Positions 8,056 through 15,841 of a stretch of DNA of 64,000 nucleotides are shown here, piece by piece. This stretch comes from an uncultured Flavobacteriales bacterium (GTDB taxonomy: Bacteria; Bacteroidota; Bacteroidia; Flavobacteriales_E; Vicingaceae): assembly GCA_913056345.1 (NCBI GenBank), contig CAJXMH010000005.1, forward strand, positions 62,001 through 126,000, written 5' to 3'. Position numbers and translations under genes: made by a program. The notes under the pieces are model-generated. The model saw only the letters and a list, made by a program, of their open reading frames with translations, did no database searches and was not told the origin of the DNA. Positions within the stretch are counted from its first letter, which is position 1. Every line of letters starts with the position of its first letter.

Positions 8056-9843
8056 ATGAGTAAGCAATCCCTACAGCAGTATTTTGAGAAGGCAAAAGGT
8101 ATTCCTTTAGCCACTTCTTATGAGTCGGTTGAAGCCCTTGTGCGCTTAAAAGGAGTATCCACGGCTCCACCTAAAAAATGGTGGTGGAACCTTAACACCC
8201 TGATTATGATGACCACAACCGCACTTTTAAGTACCCTCGCTGCTATTTATTTTATCAGTCCCACTAAAGTTAGCAGCTACCAAGCCACAGTAGTTGAACC
8301 CATGGTTCTTGAAGCAACAGCAGCAGAGGAAGAGCTGCTTATGCTCAATGTCGTGCTTGCAGCATCAGAACAACCAAGTCCCTCAAAGGATGAAAGCATT
8401 GCCTTGATGCCCAAAAAGCAAGAAAAAGTGATGCAGCAGCATTACGATCCGCTTTGGAGAAAGGCGCATTTGCCCATTCCCATGCCTGAAATAACAGAAG
8501 CTGAAAGCCCATTTGAAGCGCTTACTGAAACAATTCCTACGCAGGAAGCTGAAAGCAAACAGGAGGAAGCAGAGCTTACTTTAAAGGAAAAAGAAGAGTA
8601 TGATGGTGCCCAGAAGCAGATTGTGAAAAGCCTTTCAGCAGCAGGAGTGAAACGGTTTTTGCTCAAGAGCTATAAAAGAGATATCCGCATCCATGCTTGG
8701 GATCAGCAAGAGATCAAGCTAGTGAGCTTAGTCCAACTGAAAACCAAGAAGAAGGAAAATGAAGCTATGGCCTTGGAGGACTTTCAGCTAGAACTGAAAG
8801 AAGAAGCGGGCGTGGTAAAAGTAGAAAGCAATTGGGAAGACATTTACGCTTGCAATTGTACTACTTCAAAAAGCAAGGATGAAGTAAAGCTAGCCAATGG
8901 TGAGAAAGTAAAAGTAAAGGACTTAAAGCTTGAGTATGATGTTTATTTACCCTCGCAGATTGCACTTGAGCTTTCGACTTCTTACGGTAAGGTTGGACTG
9001 CCTGATTGGAATGCCAAGCTTAAAGTAAGGCTCTTTCATGCTGACCTGCTAGGCGGAAAGATCGAAGATTTGGAAGTTTCGGTGAATTATGGAAAACTTC
9101 AAATGAAAGACTTTAAGTCATTAAATGGCAGGCTTTTTCATGGAGGTTTAGAGTTAGATAATGGCGAGACGGTAGACCTAAAAGCAAACTACTCCAAGGT
9201 GAAGATTGGGGAAGTGGAGCAAGTTGATTTAGAAGGTTTTCACACAGATGCCAGCTTTGCGGGCATTGCAAGCGAATTAAAAACCAACTTTCGTTATGGG
9301 AAGCTTGTACTAGCCTCAGATCTTGAGCAGGCTAAGCTAAAGGGCTTTCATGCAAAAATGGAAGTTGAAAGTATAAAGCAAGCAGAAATTAGTTTCTCAT
9401 ACAGTAGTTTAAACGCAGCAGATGTGGAGCAGCTGAGTATAGAAAATGCTTTTCAATCGAAGCTGAATTTGCAGAAGGTGGGTTCTGTAAGCGGCAAGCT
9501 AAAATACACGCCCCTGACGCTTGAACACCTTGAAAATGAATTGGAACTCACGAGCTTCAGGGGCAATGTGGAAGTAGGGCGCTTGAGTCCGAAGTTGCGT
9601 CTACTCAAAATGACCGCCAAATACACCAATTTAGATTTTAAGCTAGCCGAAAACAGCAGCTATCAAATGCGCCTTCTAAGTAATTCAGCCCGCTTAGACC
9701 TGCTTGAGCTAGACAAAAGCCAAAGTCAAAACAGCGGGAACCGACAAGAGATCTTGAGCAGCCATAATCCGAAAGCGGATGGCAATTTCACCTCTCAGAT
9801 CGACCTCAATCTTTTTCAAGGGAGCTTAACCTTAAGCGAATAG
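8056..9843 (+). CDS. single-pass membrane protein with DUF4097-like repetitive beta domain; probable sigma-factor partner
   Basis: 595 residues. The first ~45 are cytoplasmic, residues ~46-68 form a membrane helix (LNTLIMMTTTALLSTLAAIY), residues ~70-190 are a charged linker, and the remainder is a repetitive beta-rich domain. Two alternating motifs recur about every 40 residues: TSYGKVGL, VNYGKLQM, ANYSKVKI, FRYGKLVL, FSYSSLNA; and RLFHADLL, RLFHGGLEL, GFHTDASF, GFHAKMEV. This resembles DUF4097-type beta-helices, which in Bacteroidota often sit beside ECF sigma genes. It lies 3 bp after the sigma gene, so the two are cotranscribed. Anti-sigma or surface-sensing function is inferred from context. 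Confidence 0.7.
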   Translation: MSKQSLQQYFEKAKGIPLATSYESVEALVRLKGVSTAPPKKWWWNLNTLIMMTTTALLSTLAAIYFISPTKVSSYQATVVEPMVLEATAAEEELLMLNVVLAASEQPSPSKDESIALMPKKQEKVMQQHYDPLWRKAHLPIPMPEITEAESPFEALTETIPTQEAESKQEEAELTLKEKEEYDGAQKQIVKSLSAAGVKRFLLKSYKRDIRIHAWDQQEIKLVSLVQLKTKKKENEAMALEDFQLELKEEAGVVKVESNWEDIYACNCTTSKSKDEVKLANGEKVKVKDLKLEYDVYLPSQIALELSTSYGKVGLPDWNAKLKVRLFHADLLGGKIEDLEVSVNYGKLQMKDFKSLNGRLFHGGLELDNGETVDLKANYSKVKIGEVEQVDLEGFHTDASFAGIASELKTNFRYGKLVLASDLEQAKLKGFHAKMEVESIKQAEISFSYSSLNAADVEQLSIENAFQSKLNLQKVGSVSGKLKYTPLTLEHLENELELTSFRGNVEVGRLSPKLRLLKMTAKYTNLDFKLAENSSYQMRLLSNSARLDLLELDKSQSQNSGNRQEILSSHNPKADGNFTSQIDLNLFQGSLTLSE

Positions 9844-9937
9844 CAATAAACTAGAAACAAGGGTAAAACAAGGGTAAAGGTAGTGAGAGTGAGAGTGAAA
9901 GATAGTCATGAGTAAATGCAGGAGTGAAGGGGGAGCT

Positions 9938-10276
9938 TTAACGCTCTTCAAGCATGGATGTCCCTTTTGATCGATCACCGGAGGTCCATTCCCATTTTTC
10001 ATGCAAACGGATTTTGCCATTTTTAAGTATCTCAGGGGTGGAGTGGCATTTCCCGGTACGTAGTTCTCCTTTGCGGTTAACTTGTTGGTATCGCATTTCG
10101 ATACAGCCTTGCTCATCTACCAAACCGATCAATTGCCCTTTCAAGATCTCACCCCCAGCATAGGTAGAAGTAAGCACCTTTCCTGCTTGTTGATAGCGAA
10201 AAACCGTTTCACTTGAGGTTTCGCCATTATCTGTATTGCTAACAGGTATAAAGGTTTTATTGTGGTAGTTGATCAT
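9938..10276 (-). CDS. conserved hypothetical protein, often misnamed N-acetylglutamate synthase
   Basis: 112 residues, no signal peptide or membrane segment. The sequence (GQLIGLVDEQGCIEMRYQQV, then GKIRLHEKWEWTSGDRSKG) matches from memory a small Bacteroidota family that databases sometimes label N-acetylglutamate synthase. It has no acetyltransferase motif, so that name should not be trusted. It probably forms a small beta-barrel. A hydrolase gene lies 42 bp upstream on the same strand, so cotranscription is possible. Confidence 0.7.
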   Translation of the reverse strand: MINYHNKTFIPVSNTDNGETSSETVFRYQQAGKVLTSTYAGGEILKGQLIGLVDEQGCIEMRYQQVNRKGELRTGKCHSTPEILKNGKIRLHEKWEWTSGDRSKGTSMLEER

Positions 10277-10318
10277 GCTTACAACTGCTTTTCTGCTTAG
10301 CCTAAAAGGGCGTAAAAT

Positions 10319-11248
10319 TTATTCGACCCAATTACTTAGGGCTTCAATAAATTGAGTTTGCTGATCGATGAACACATTGTGTGAGCAGTTTTCTAAATAC
10401 TTCAGCTTATCTGCTCCAATCATTTCTTTTAGTTCAGCAACTTGAGCTTCTGAATAGAGCCCATCTTCCTTCCCATAAATTCCATAAACCTTCATTCCAT
10501 CTCGTATAAAAGCCTGTAAATTACTTTTGAGGTCAATAGTCGTGTAGTTTTCGTTTTTCCAAAAACCCTGTGGAGCTTCATAAGTCATTTGAGCTGCATA
10601 TTTTAGCATCACACTATCTGTTTTAAGCTTATTATAGATGGCAAGCGCCTCTTCCGACAAGTCTTTAGGGGTGTAAAAGTCATTCTGCATGGCATGCATG
10701 AAACAATATGAACTGTATTGCAACGAACTATGGTCCATCTGTTCAAGCATGTTGATGTAGTTCAAGTTAACGCTATCCGCTTTGGCTTCATAGATTGATT
10801 TGGTGCTTGTGATAATGGTTTTAAAGGTTTCCTGCAAAGATACCGGTGCGCCTACCAAGATAATGGACTCCACCTTGTTCGGATGCTTTTCGGCAAACTT
10901 GCTGGCCACTATCCCACCAAAACTATGGCCAAGTAGTACCGCTTTCTTGAGTTTGTATTTTTTGTAAAGACCTAGCAGATCATCATTGGTCTGTTGGAAG
11001 GTGAATTTTGCATTATTGTCCTTGCTGCGCCCTTCACCGCGTCTATCGTAGACAATCAGGTAAAAGCCTTGGTCGGCTAATGCTTGAGCGGTAGAGCGTT
11101 CAAAATTTACACTGTTGTAGCCCGGCCCACCGTGAAGAAACACCAAAGCTTGATCTTCAGGATTGCCGTATGCCTGAGCGTATAGTTCTTGGGCACTGAG
11201 ACCATAAGTGCCAATGAAAATAAGGATAGTGGTTAGTAGTGCTTTCAT
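10319..11248 (-). CDS. secreted alpha/beta hydrolase, S33/proline-iminopeptidase-like
   Basis: 309 residues. The N-terminal signal peptide is MKALLTTILIFIGTYGLSAQ, so the protein acts in the periplasm or outside. Alpha/beta hydrolase landmarks are present: HGGPGYNS (oxyanion-hole region, as in proline iminopeptidases), YDRRGEGRS, the nucleophile elbow GHSFGG, a late acid region (YGIYGKEDGLYS) and the catalytic His in ENCSHNVFID. Substrate unknown; aminopeptidase or esterase activity is plausible. It is preceded by copy R1 of the dispersed promoter-like repeat, whose -7-like element lies about 48 bp upstream of the start. Confidence 0.85.
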   Translation of the reverse strand: MKALLTTILIFIGTYGLSAQELYAQAYGNPEDQALVFLHGGPGYNSVNFERSTAQALADQGFYLIVYDRRGEGRSKDNNAKFTFQQTNDDLLGLYKKYKLKKAVLLGHSFGGIVASKFAEKHPNKVESIILVGAPVSLQETFKTIITSTKSIYEAKADSVNLNYINMLEQMDHSSLQYSSYCFMHAMQNDFYTPKDLSEEALAIYNKLKTDSVMLKYAAQMTYEAPQGFWKNENYTTIDLKSNLQAFIRDGMKVYGIYGKEDGLYSEAQVAELKEMIGADKLKYLENCSHNVFIDQQTQFIEALSNWVE

Positions 11249-11291
11249 TTATGTGTTTAAGTCGTAGTTAATGCCTAACTAGCTTGATTAA

Positions 11292-11345
11292 AGCACCTAA
11301 ATTAGTGAAAGGAAATGATTCGTTGCAAAGCAGGAATAGGGGTGG
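11292..11345 (-). repeat. dispersed promoter-like repeat, copy R1
   Basis: Shares AGCACCTAARTTAGTGAAAG and GTTGCAAAGCAGGAAYAG with R2 (13412) and R3 (14033). On the minus strand it reads TTTG (11326-11329), a 21-base spacer and TAATTTAG (11297-11304), a promoter-like arrangement aimed at the hydrolase gene. The remaining bases of the 308-bp gap up to 11556 hold only the fic terminator. Confidence 0.6.
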
Positions 11346-11440
11346 AAAAGTACTTGCTTGAAAAAATAATGGAAATACGGCTTCTTTTAAGTCGATATGC
11401 AACGTTGAATAGTTAGAAAATCTAGGAGTAATAGAAAAAT

Positions 11441-11461
11441 AAGCCGTTCTAAAAACGGCTT
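11441..11461 (-). terminator. probable intrinsic terminator of the fic gene
   Basis: AAGCCGTT (11441-11448), loop of five, AACGGCTT (11454-11461). On the minus strand the hairpin is followed by ATTTTTC, about 95 bp past the fic stop. Confidence 0.7.
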
Positions 11462-11556
11462 AAAATAGGTTGTTTTTTGACAAAATTGGGGGTTGTGGCG
11501 CCTATGCTAAAGTTTCAGCGCAAGCATGTATCAGCTACCATTGTTGTGGGTTGTTT

Positions 11557-12672
11557 TTATACTCTTACTAGTTTTAATAATGGTTCAAATGCATAAAGAG
11601 CAGGTCTTCGCCCTGAAGATTCCTCCATCGTCCTAATGAGCTCTTTGTCAAGTAACATTCTAGTGAATCTTGCGGCTGTGGGCCCTGGTATTCCACTTTT
11701 TGAAGTAAATCTGTTGTTCCTATATATTGGGTTTGTGAAAATAAAATCTAAAGCATTAACGCTCCATTTTGATGATAACGTATCAGAAAAGATATGTTTC
11801 ATCTCTTCATAAAGGTTTTTAATATTCTCAGCGATTTCTAAATTTCTAATTGCTTGTTTATCAATTGCATTCAAGAAGAAGACGCACCATTTTTCCCAAT
11901 CATTATTTTTAGACACATTTCTCATAGTATCTATGTATTCGTCTTTGTTCTCTTCCAAGTACCCACTTATATAGAAGTGGGGTTCAGAAATTGTTCCTGT
12001 AGACCATAGGAGCAGTGTAATCAACATGCGACCGATTCTTCCATTTCCGTCTTGAAATGGATGAAGTGCTTCAAATTCTAAATGCATTAGGGCTGTTTTG
12101 ACTAAGATTGGGTCCGGGCTATTATTTATGTAGTTGAATAATTTTTCTAAACCGTCATTCAGCTTCTCGGGACTAATGGGTGTGAATAGAACTTTTTGTT
12201 TGATTTTGTCTGCTAGATAATTTTGCTCCACCTTGTATTTTCCTGGTGATTTCAGTGCACCCCTGCCAAATGATAGTAGTTGCTGGTGCATCGTTTTGAC
12301 TAGATGCTGAGAAAGAGGGTAACCATCCTTCATTCCTTTCTGAGCATTTAATAGTGCTCTTTGATAGAGAATTGTTTCGAAAATTTCGGATCGAACATTC
12401 TTAGCTTCTTCAGAATCATTGTCACTATCAGCTTCGAATTTCAGAATTTCATCCATTGTGCTGATTGTTCCCTCCATTCTTGATGAAATGACAGCTTCTT
12501 GATTTCTTAAAGGCGCAAGTAATATTTCACTGTTGTGCATATTCTTAAGCATTTGGTCATATCTGGCTAATGAGTCTGTTGCTTTCACTAAGGAATCTAC
12601 AATTAGATTATAATTTAACCCTTTTGGGGGAAATTTATCGTAATGATAATTCACTTCATTTTCAAAATCCAT
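11557..12672 (-). CDS. fic: Fic family AMP-transferase-type protein with winged-helix C-terminus
   Basis: 371 residues. The catalytic Fic motif is intact (HPFQDGNGRIGR, residues 204-215, with His204). The N-terminal domain carries the auto-inhibitory helix motif SSRMEG (about residues 63-68, S-x-x-x-E-G), which marks a class II Fic protein. The C-terminal ~70 residues (VNALDFIFTNPIYRNNRFTS, then GPTAARFTRMLLDKELI) look like a winged helix-turn-helix. Fic enzymes transfer AMP or other phosphate-containing groups to hydroxyl side chains of proteins; the target is unknown. No antitoxin gene is adjacent, consistent with built-in inhibition. The upstream region carries five regular palindromes, one covering the predicted -33 element, which suggests repression, possibly by this protein itself. 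Confidence 0.9.
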   Translation of the reverse strand: MDFENEVNYHYDKFPPKGLNYNLIVDSLVKATDSLARYDQMLKNMHNSEILLAPLRNQEAVISSRMEGTISTMDEILKFEADSDNDSEEAKNVRSEIFETILYQRALLNAQKGMKDGYPLSQHLVKTMHQQLLSFGRGALKSPGKYKVEQNYLADKIKQKVLFTPISPEKLNDGLEKLFNYINNSPDPILVKTALMHLEFEALHPFQDGNGRIGRMLITLLLWSTGTISEPHFYISGYLEENKDEYIDTMRNVSKNNDWEKWCVFFLNAIDKQAIRNLEIAENIKNLYEEMKHIFSDTLSSKWSVNALDFIFTNPIYRNNRFTSKSGIPGPTAARFTRMLLDKELIRTMEESSGRRPALYAFEPLLKLVRV

Positions 12673-12687
12673 GATTGCGTTTTGACA

Positions 12688-12716
12688 TAAAAATACGGAT
12701 TAATAATAACCTCAAA
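12688..12716 (-). promoter_or_regulatory. predicted fic promoter
   Basis: On the minus strand: TTTG (12713-12716), a 17-base spacer, then TATTTTTA (12688-12695), about 15 bases before the fic ATG. The TTTG lies inside palindrome 1 of the operator array. Confidence 0.5.
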
Positions 12717-12865
12717 TCGATTTGAGTACATTATTATTGATTATATGATAGTCAAGATGCTTTGATGTTCATTCATGTTTCTCAAGATGCTTTGATGATC
12801 AAATACGTTGAAAAATGATAATCAAAGTGGTTTGCCGCTCACGAATTTATATCAAACTGTCTTGA
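12712..12865. promoter_or_regulatory. array of five palindromic operator-like sites upstream of fic
   Basis: Five 14-bp sites of form TCAAR-N4-YTTGA: TCAAATCGATTTGA (12712), TCAAGATGCTTTGA (12752), TCAAGATGCTTTGA (12782), TCAAAGTGGTTTGC (12822, last base off) and TCAAACTGTCTTGA (12852). Start-to-start distances are 40, 30, 40 and 30 bp, so all sites lie near one face of the helix and a 70-bp super-period appears. A weaker half-matched site is at 12799. Site 1 covers the fic -33 element. The only intact gene that could be controlled is fic. Confidence 0.7.
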
Positions 12866-12907
12866 TTATCATTAGTGATAAAATTTGAAAGACAAACTAT
12901 TTTCGGA

Positions 12908-12961
12908 ATAACCTACAACGTTTCGTTTATGGTGTCGTACCATCCCGAAGGGTGCTATGCA
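12908..12961. repeat. cassette-boundary-like repeat containing an ACAACGTTT core
   Basis: Contains CTACAACGTTTCGTTTATGG, followed by an imperfect inverted stretch running into the truncated 3' end of the dehydrogenase pseudogene. A related core (AACGTTTTGRCT) recurs at 14006 and 14805, each time beside a minus-strand gene. Probably an interspersed palindromic element; identity uncertain. Confidence 0.35.
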
Positions 12962-13354
12962 CTAAACACCACTTAAGCTTGTCTTTAAATCAACATTCTC
13001 CGGAATCGGAAAAATGTTTTCCGCTGTAGTTGTGAGGTATTCAGCTTGAGAAGCCAAGCCTGAGTCTTTGAAGCCAAAAACCCGATCACCAACATTAAGC
13101 GCTTTGATCTTTTTACCAATTGAAACCACTTCTCCTGCAAAGTCTGTCCCCACTATAATTTGCTTTGGTTTAATTAAGCCAAGTACAGATCGCATAATAA
13201 AGGGCTTAGCAGTAAGGTTGGCACAATCTGTCCTGTTTACAGTAGTAGCATAAACCCTTATTAAAACCTCATGGTCTTTTGGCTTTGGTTTTTCAAGCTC
13301 CGCAATCTTTAAGTGAGTAGGTGAGCCTTAGTTTCTTCGAATAGCTGCTTTCAT
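12962..13354 (-). pseudogene. broken NAD(P)-dependent zinc-type alcohol dehydrogenase/quinone reductase
   Basis: Reading from the ATG at 13354, the frame begins MKAAIRRN, meets an in-frame TAA at 13328-13330 where relatives have a Tyr before GSP, then continues in the same frame: PKPKDHEVLIRVYATTVNRT, then IIVGTDFAGEVVSIGKKIKA and VGDRVFGFKDSGLASQAEYL. This is the N-terminal GroES-like domain of the medium-chain dehydrogenase/reductase family. The frame ends after only ~130 codons, before the Rossmann cofactor domain, next to a cassette-like repeat. A nonsense codon plus loss of two thirds of the gene makes it a relic. A start at the internal ATG (13195) would give only a 77-residue fragment. 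Confidence 0.8.
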
Positions 13355-13411
13355 TTTGTCCGTGATCATGCTTTAACAGGGTAGGTTTTGATTGGATCTT
13401 GTGATTTCGTT

Positions 13412-13500
13412 CAGCACCTAAGTTAGTGAAAGGAAATGATTAGTTGCAAAGCAGGAACAGTGGGGGAGATTTAGGTTTATCAGGTGATTCAATCGTGTGG
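13412..13500 (-). repeat. dispersed promoter-like repeat, copy R2
   Basis: Carries the same core as R1 and R3 (CAGCACCTAAGTTAGTGAAA), with the -7-like element TAACTTAG on the minus strand at 13418-13425, about 63 bp upstream of the pseudogene start. Its distal part (ATTCAATCGTGTGGTGGTGG) overlaps the last codons and stop of the neighbouring DUF6794 gene and aligns with the distal part of R3. Confidence 0.6.
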
Positions 13501-13995
13501 TGGTGGGAGACTATAGCCTTTAGGTCTTTTAGGTTTGGGTCTCGGAGTTAAATGATACCTACTTAATTGCTTATCCAAATCAATGTCTTTCCCGTTCAAG
13601 TATCTATGATAGCTGTCCAAAATAATTCCTGACATGTTATCGGGATGAGTAACTCCTAAGTCTAAAAAATATTCTCGCAGCCTAGAAGCTGACCATAAAC
13701 CCCAATTATTTCGCAGATTTCTTCCAAGTCCTATGTGATACGCAATAGGATATCTGGTTCGAAAATCTTCCTTGTTTTTTTCGGTCATCATAAGGTCAAG
13801 TTCTCTGAAACAGTCTTCGAGATTCTTGGGTATGTACACACCATCTAATGTGTCTTGTTTTATACGCCACAGTCGATGCAATCTTTCTTTTTCTGCAAGT
13901 CTTTTATTCTTTACAGCAGTTGAATCAGTAAAGCCCGATTGACAAATTCCATTTGATGAAACAAATAACAGTGTAATGAATATTATTCTGTGCAT
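13489..13995 (-). CDS. exported DUF6794-type protein
   Basis: 168 residues with a signal peptide (MHRIIFITLLFVSSNGICQS, cleavage near residue 19). The central part (IPKNLEDCFRELDLMM, GLGRNLRNNWGLWSASRLRE, then THPDNMSGIILDSYHRYL) is what I recall as the DUF6794 domain, a small helical domain common in Bacteroidota and of unknown function. The last residues (SLPPPHD) are encoded by the tail of repeat R2. The gene sits alone between repeats R2 and R3, a cassette-like setting. Confidence 0.7.
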   Translation of the reverse strand: MHRIIFITLLFVSSNGICQSGFTDSTAVKNKRLAEKERLHRLWRIKQDTLDGVYIPKNLEDCFRELDLMMTEKNKEDFRTRYPIAYHIGLGRNLRNNWGLWSASRLREYFLDLGVTHPDNMSGIILDSYHRYLNGKDIDLDKQLSRYHLTPRPKPKRPKGYSLPPPHD

Positions 13996-14032
13996 TTCAG
14001 TTTTTCAACGTTTTGGCTGGAATGTTTGAGCT

Positions 14033-14130
14033 CAGCACCTAAATTAGTGAAAGAAATGATTCGTTGAAAAGAATGAATAGGATGGAGGACTTGATTTTAC
14101 CAAGCGATTAAATCGCGCGGCAGCTGGGGA
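14033..14130 (-). repeat. dispersed promoter-like repeat, copy R3
   Basis: CAGCACCTAAATTAGTGAAA core with TAATTTAG on the minus strand at 14039-14046, about 43 bp upstream of the DUF6794 start. The repeat extends ~100 bp and ends with GATTAAATCGCGCGGCAGC. The TTTG of R1/R2 is TTTT here. Confidence 0.6.
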
Positions 14131-14167
14131 TTTAGCACACACAAATATCAATTAAAATTTTAATATT

Positions 14168-14776
14168 TTAAATAGTATAAGTAAAGAATATTTGGAAAGC
14201 TTGAGTTTTTGAAACAGGAAAACCTGCAGGTATGGATGGATCTTCACTACCATTATTTATACTAATAGTTTTAGGAAAATAATCTAATAAACTTAAATTA
14301 TTGGTTATGTCCTTTTGAAACCTACTGCCTAAAAGTAATCGATCACTAATTGAATAATTCAAACCAATAACAAATCCAATATTTGACATTGAGAAATTCT
14401 CCTTATAAATCTCAATTTCATCTACCCATTTAGCTTTAAAGATTTGAGAATATTGTGGTCCTAATTCTAAAGCGAAAGATTTAATTTTATATGACATTAG
14501 AAGTGGAACTTCAAAGGTTCTTAAAATCAATTTACTATCGTTTATTTTAGTCCCTTTATTAGAATATAATAGTTCTGGTATCAATGATATCTTTTTTGAA
14601 ATATTAATAGAATATAATACACCAATTTGAAAACTTGATAAAGACTTGTATTTAATATTTTCTAATCCATCTTGTTGATTTGATAAAATATAACCTCCTT
14701 TTATACCAAAATGATTGTCCTGATTAAATCCTAATATGGAAAGATGTAATAACAATGCTAAAATGCTATATTTCAT
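14168..14776 (-). CDS. outer-membrane beta-barrel protein, PorT-like
   Basis: 202 residues. A signal peptide (MKYSILALLLHLSILGF) is followed by alternating amphipathic strands: FGIKGGYILS, FQIGVLYSINISKKISLIPE, FALELGPQYSQIF, IGFVIGLNYSISDRLLLGSR, ending FQIFFTYTI with an aromatic-rich terminal strand. This is the eight-strand porin-like family common in Bacteroidota (PF13568-like). Function unknown. Base composition is distinctly AT-rich compared with the core genes on either side of the accessory region, suggesting acquisition. Confidence 0.75.
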   Translation of the reverse strand: MKYSILALLLHLSILGFNQDNHFGIKGGYILSNQQDGLENIKYKSLSSFQIGVLYSINISKKISLIPELLYSNKGTKINDSKLILRTFEVPLLMSYKIKSFALELGPQYSQIFKAKWVDEIEIYKENFSMSNIGFVIGLNYSISDRLLLGSRFQKDITNNLSLLDYFPKTISINNGSEDPSIPAGFPVSKTQAFQIFFTYTI

Positions 14777-14802
14777 AATGTATATTTTTAGGGCATGGTT
14801 GT

Positions 14803-14996
14803 TAACGTTTTGACTATGGCAAGTGCGTGTTAAAACCTACTTCAATATCTATTTGCATTGTCGGTAGCCAATTGCCATGGCGATTGGCTAATTTACTTTT
14901 TATAAGGCAATACGCCGCAGGCGAATTGGCGAGCAAATAGAGTGGAAGTGTCGGTTTTTGCAGTAGTAGCATTTGCTATAGTTGCTGTTGTAGCAA
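14803..14996. repeat. imperfect palindromic element between two cassette-like genes
   Basis: Begins TTAACGTTTTGACTATGGCA and ends with GCATTTGCTATAGTTGCTGT. The ends are inverted relative to each other: GACTATGGCAAGTGC pairs with GCATTTGCTATAGTT at 13 of 15 positions. The middle holds further local palindromes (TAGCCAATTGCCATGGC, GCGATTGGCTA). It resembles interspersed gene-boundary repeats of Bacteroidota and, loosely, integron attC sites, but no integrase is in the window. Confidence 0.5.
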
Positions 14997-15000
14997 GTTT

Positions 15001-15831
15001 TTATTTTATTAAACTGTCTGGTATAAAGTCCTTTGGGTTTATTTTGCTGTAATATTCAGCATGAAACTGAGCTTTACTTGAATATTTTAGTAGTAATTGA
15101 CTGTCAGAGGTTAAGAAGAAAGGTATCTTTTCTTCTTTTACAAAGAGTTCTCCGTCTTTTATTCTGACTTTGCTTATTCGTGAATTCGGCCTTTTTCCCG
15201 TCCAATAAATTGTCAATTTAACTTCTGAAGAATCATTTTCTACCTTGTCAAATTGTAAAAAGTTGTATTTGTGAATTGAAGTATAGCTTTTGTTTTCAGT
15301 AGAGTCTTTTTTCCAAAAACCTTTTAACTTAGAAAAAGGTGCAATACTGACTTCATTGCTTATTGGCTTAATTTCAATTTTTGATTCAAGAAACTCCTTA
15401 GGTTTGTCAACCCGAGATAGGTAAATTATGGAGTCAGGTTCTGGGTAGAAAACTTTTGTTGTATTGAACTTTGCTATCAAAATCAAATTATTAGGCTCTT
15501 TCTTAATTAATCGATATTCCCCAAAATTGTCAGGAAATATCAACCCACCTTCCTTTTCAGGTTCGTATGTCAAGGAAGTGTCTGTCGATTTATAGTTTTT
15601 AAATTGATTTTCATATATCCTTCCTTGTCTTTTATTTGCGGTATAAATGGTTCCTGTACCATCATTTCTGTATTGGTATACAAGTATTTTTTTATGTTCA
15701 TTTTTATGAGGGATTCTGTTAGTCGAGTCTTGCACCCAAGAGCCAATTATATAGCCGCTATTTATTTCAGACTTACTATTATCGCATCCAAATAAAAACA
15801 GCAAAGTGATAAAAAGAGAAATTATTTTCAT
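15001..15831 (-). CDS. lipoprotein of unknown function
   Basis: 276 residues from the ATG at 15831, which opens with a lipoprotein signal peptide ending in LFLFGC (lipidated Cys at residue 16). Upstream in-frame starts would run back through a perfect 12-bp palindrome and give a poor N-terminus, so I reject them. The body repeats a lipocalin-like theme twice (GYIIGSWVQDSTN near the start, then LKGFWKKDSTENKSY near residue 170), suggesting two related beta domains. It is flanked by an 11-bp inverted repeat (TGTTGTAGCAA at 14986, TTGCTACAACA at 15842). No recognised domain. Confidence 0.7.
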   Translation of the reverse strand: MKIISLFITLLFLFGCDNSKSEINSGYIIGSWVQDSTNRIPHKNEHKKILVYQYRNDGTGTIYTANKRQGRIYENQFKNYKSTDTSLTYEPEKEGGLIFPDNFGEYRLIKKEPNNLILIAKFNTTKVFYPEPDSIIYLSRVDKPKEFLESKIEIKPISNEVSIAPFSKLKGFWKKDSTENKSYTSIHKYNFLQFDKVENDSSEVKLTIYWTGKRPNSRISKVRIKDGELFVKEEKIPFFLTSDSQLLLKYSSKAQFHAEYYSKINPKDFIPDSLIK

Positions 15832-15841
15832 GTAATCGAAT

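Noticed and set aside
12962-13195. Intact small oxidoreductase gene
   Set aside because: The frame is the middle of a longer MDR-family domain whose upstream part continues through an in-frame stop, so it is a fragment of a broken gene.
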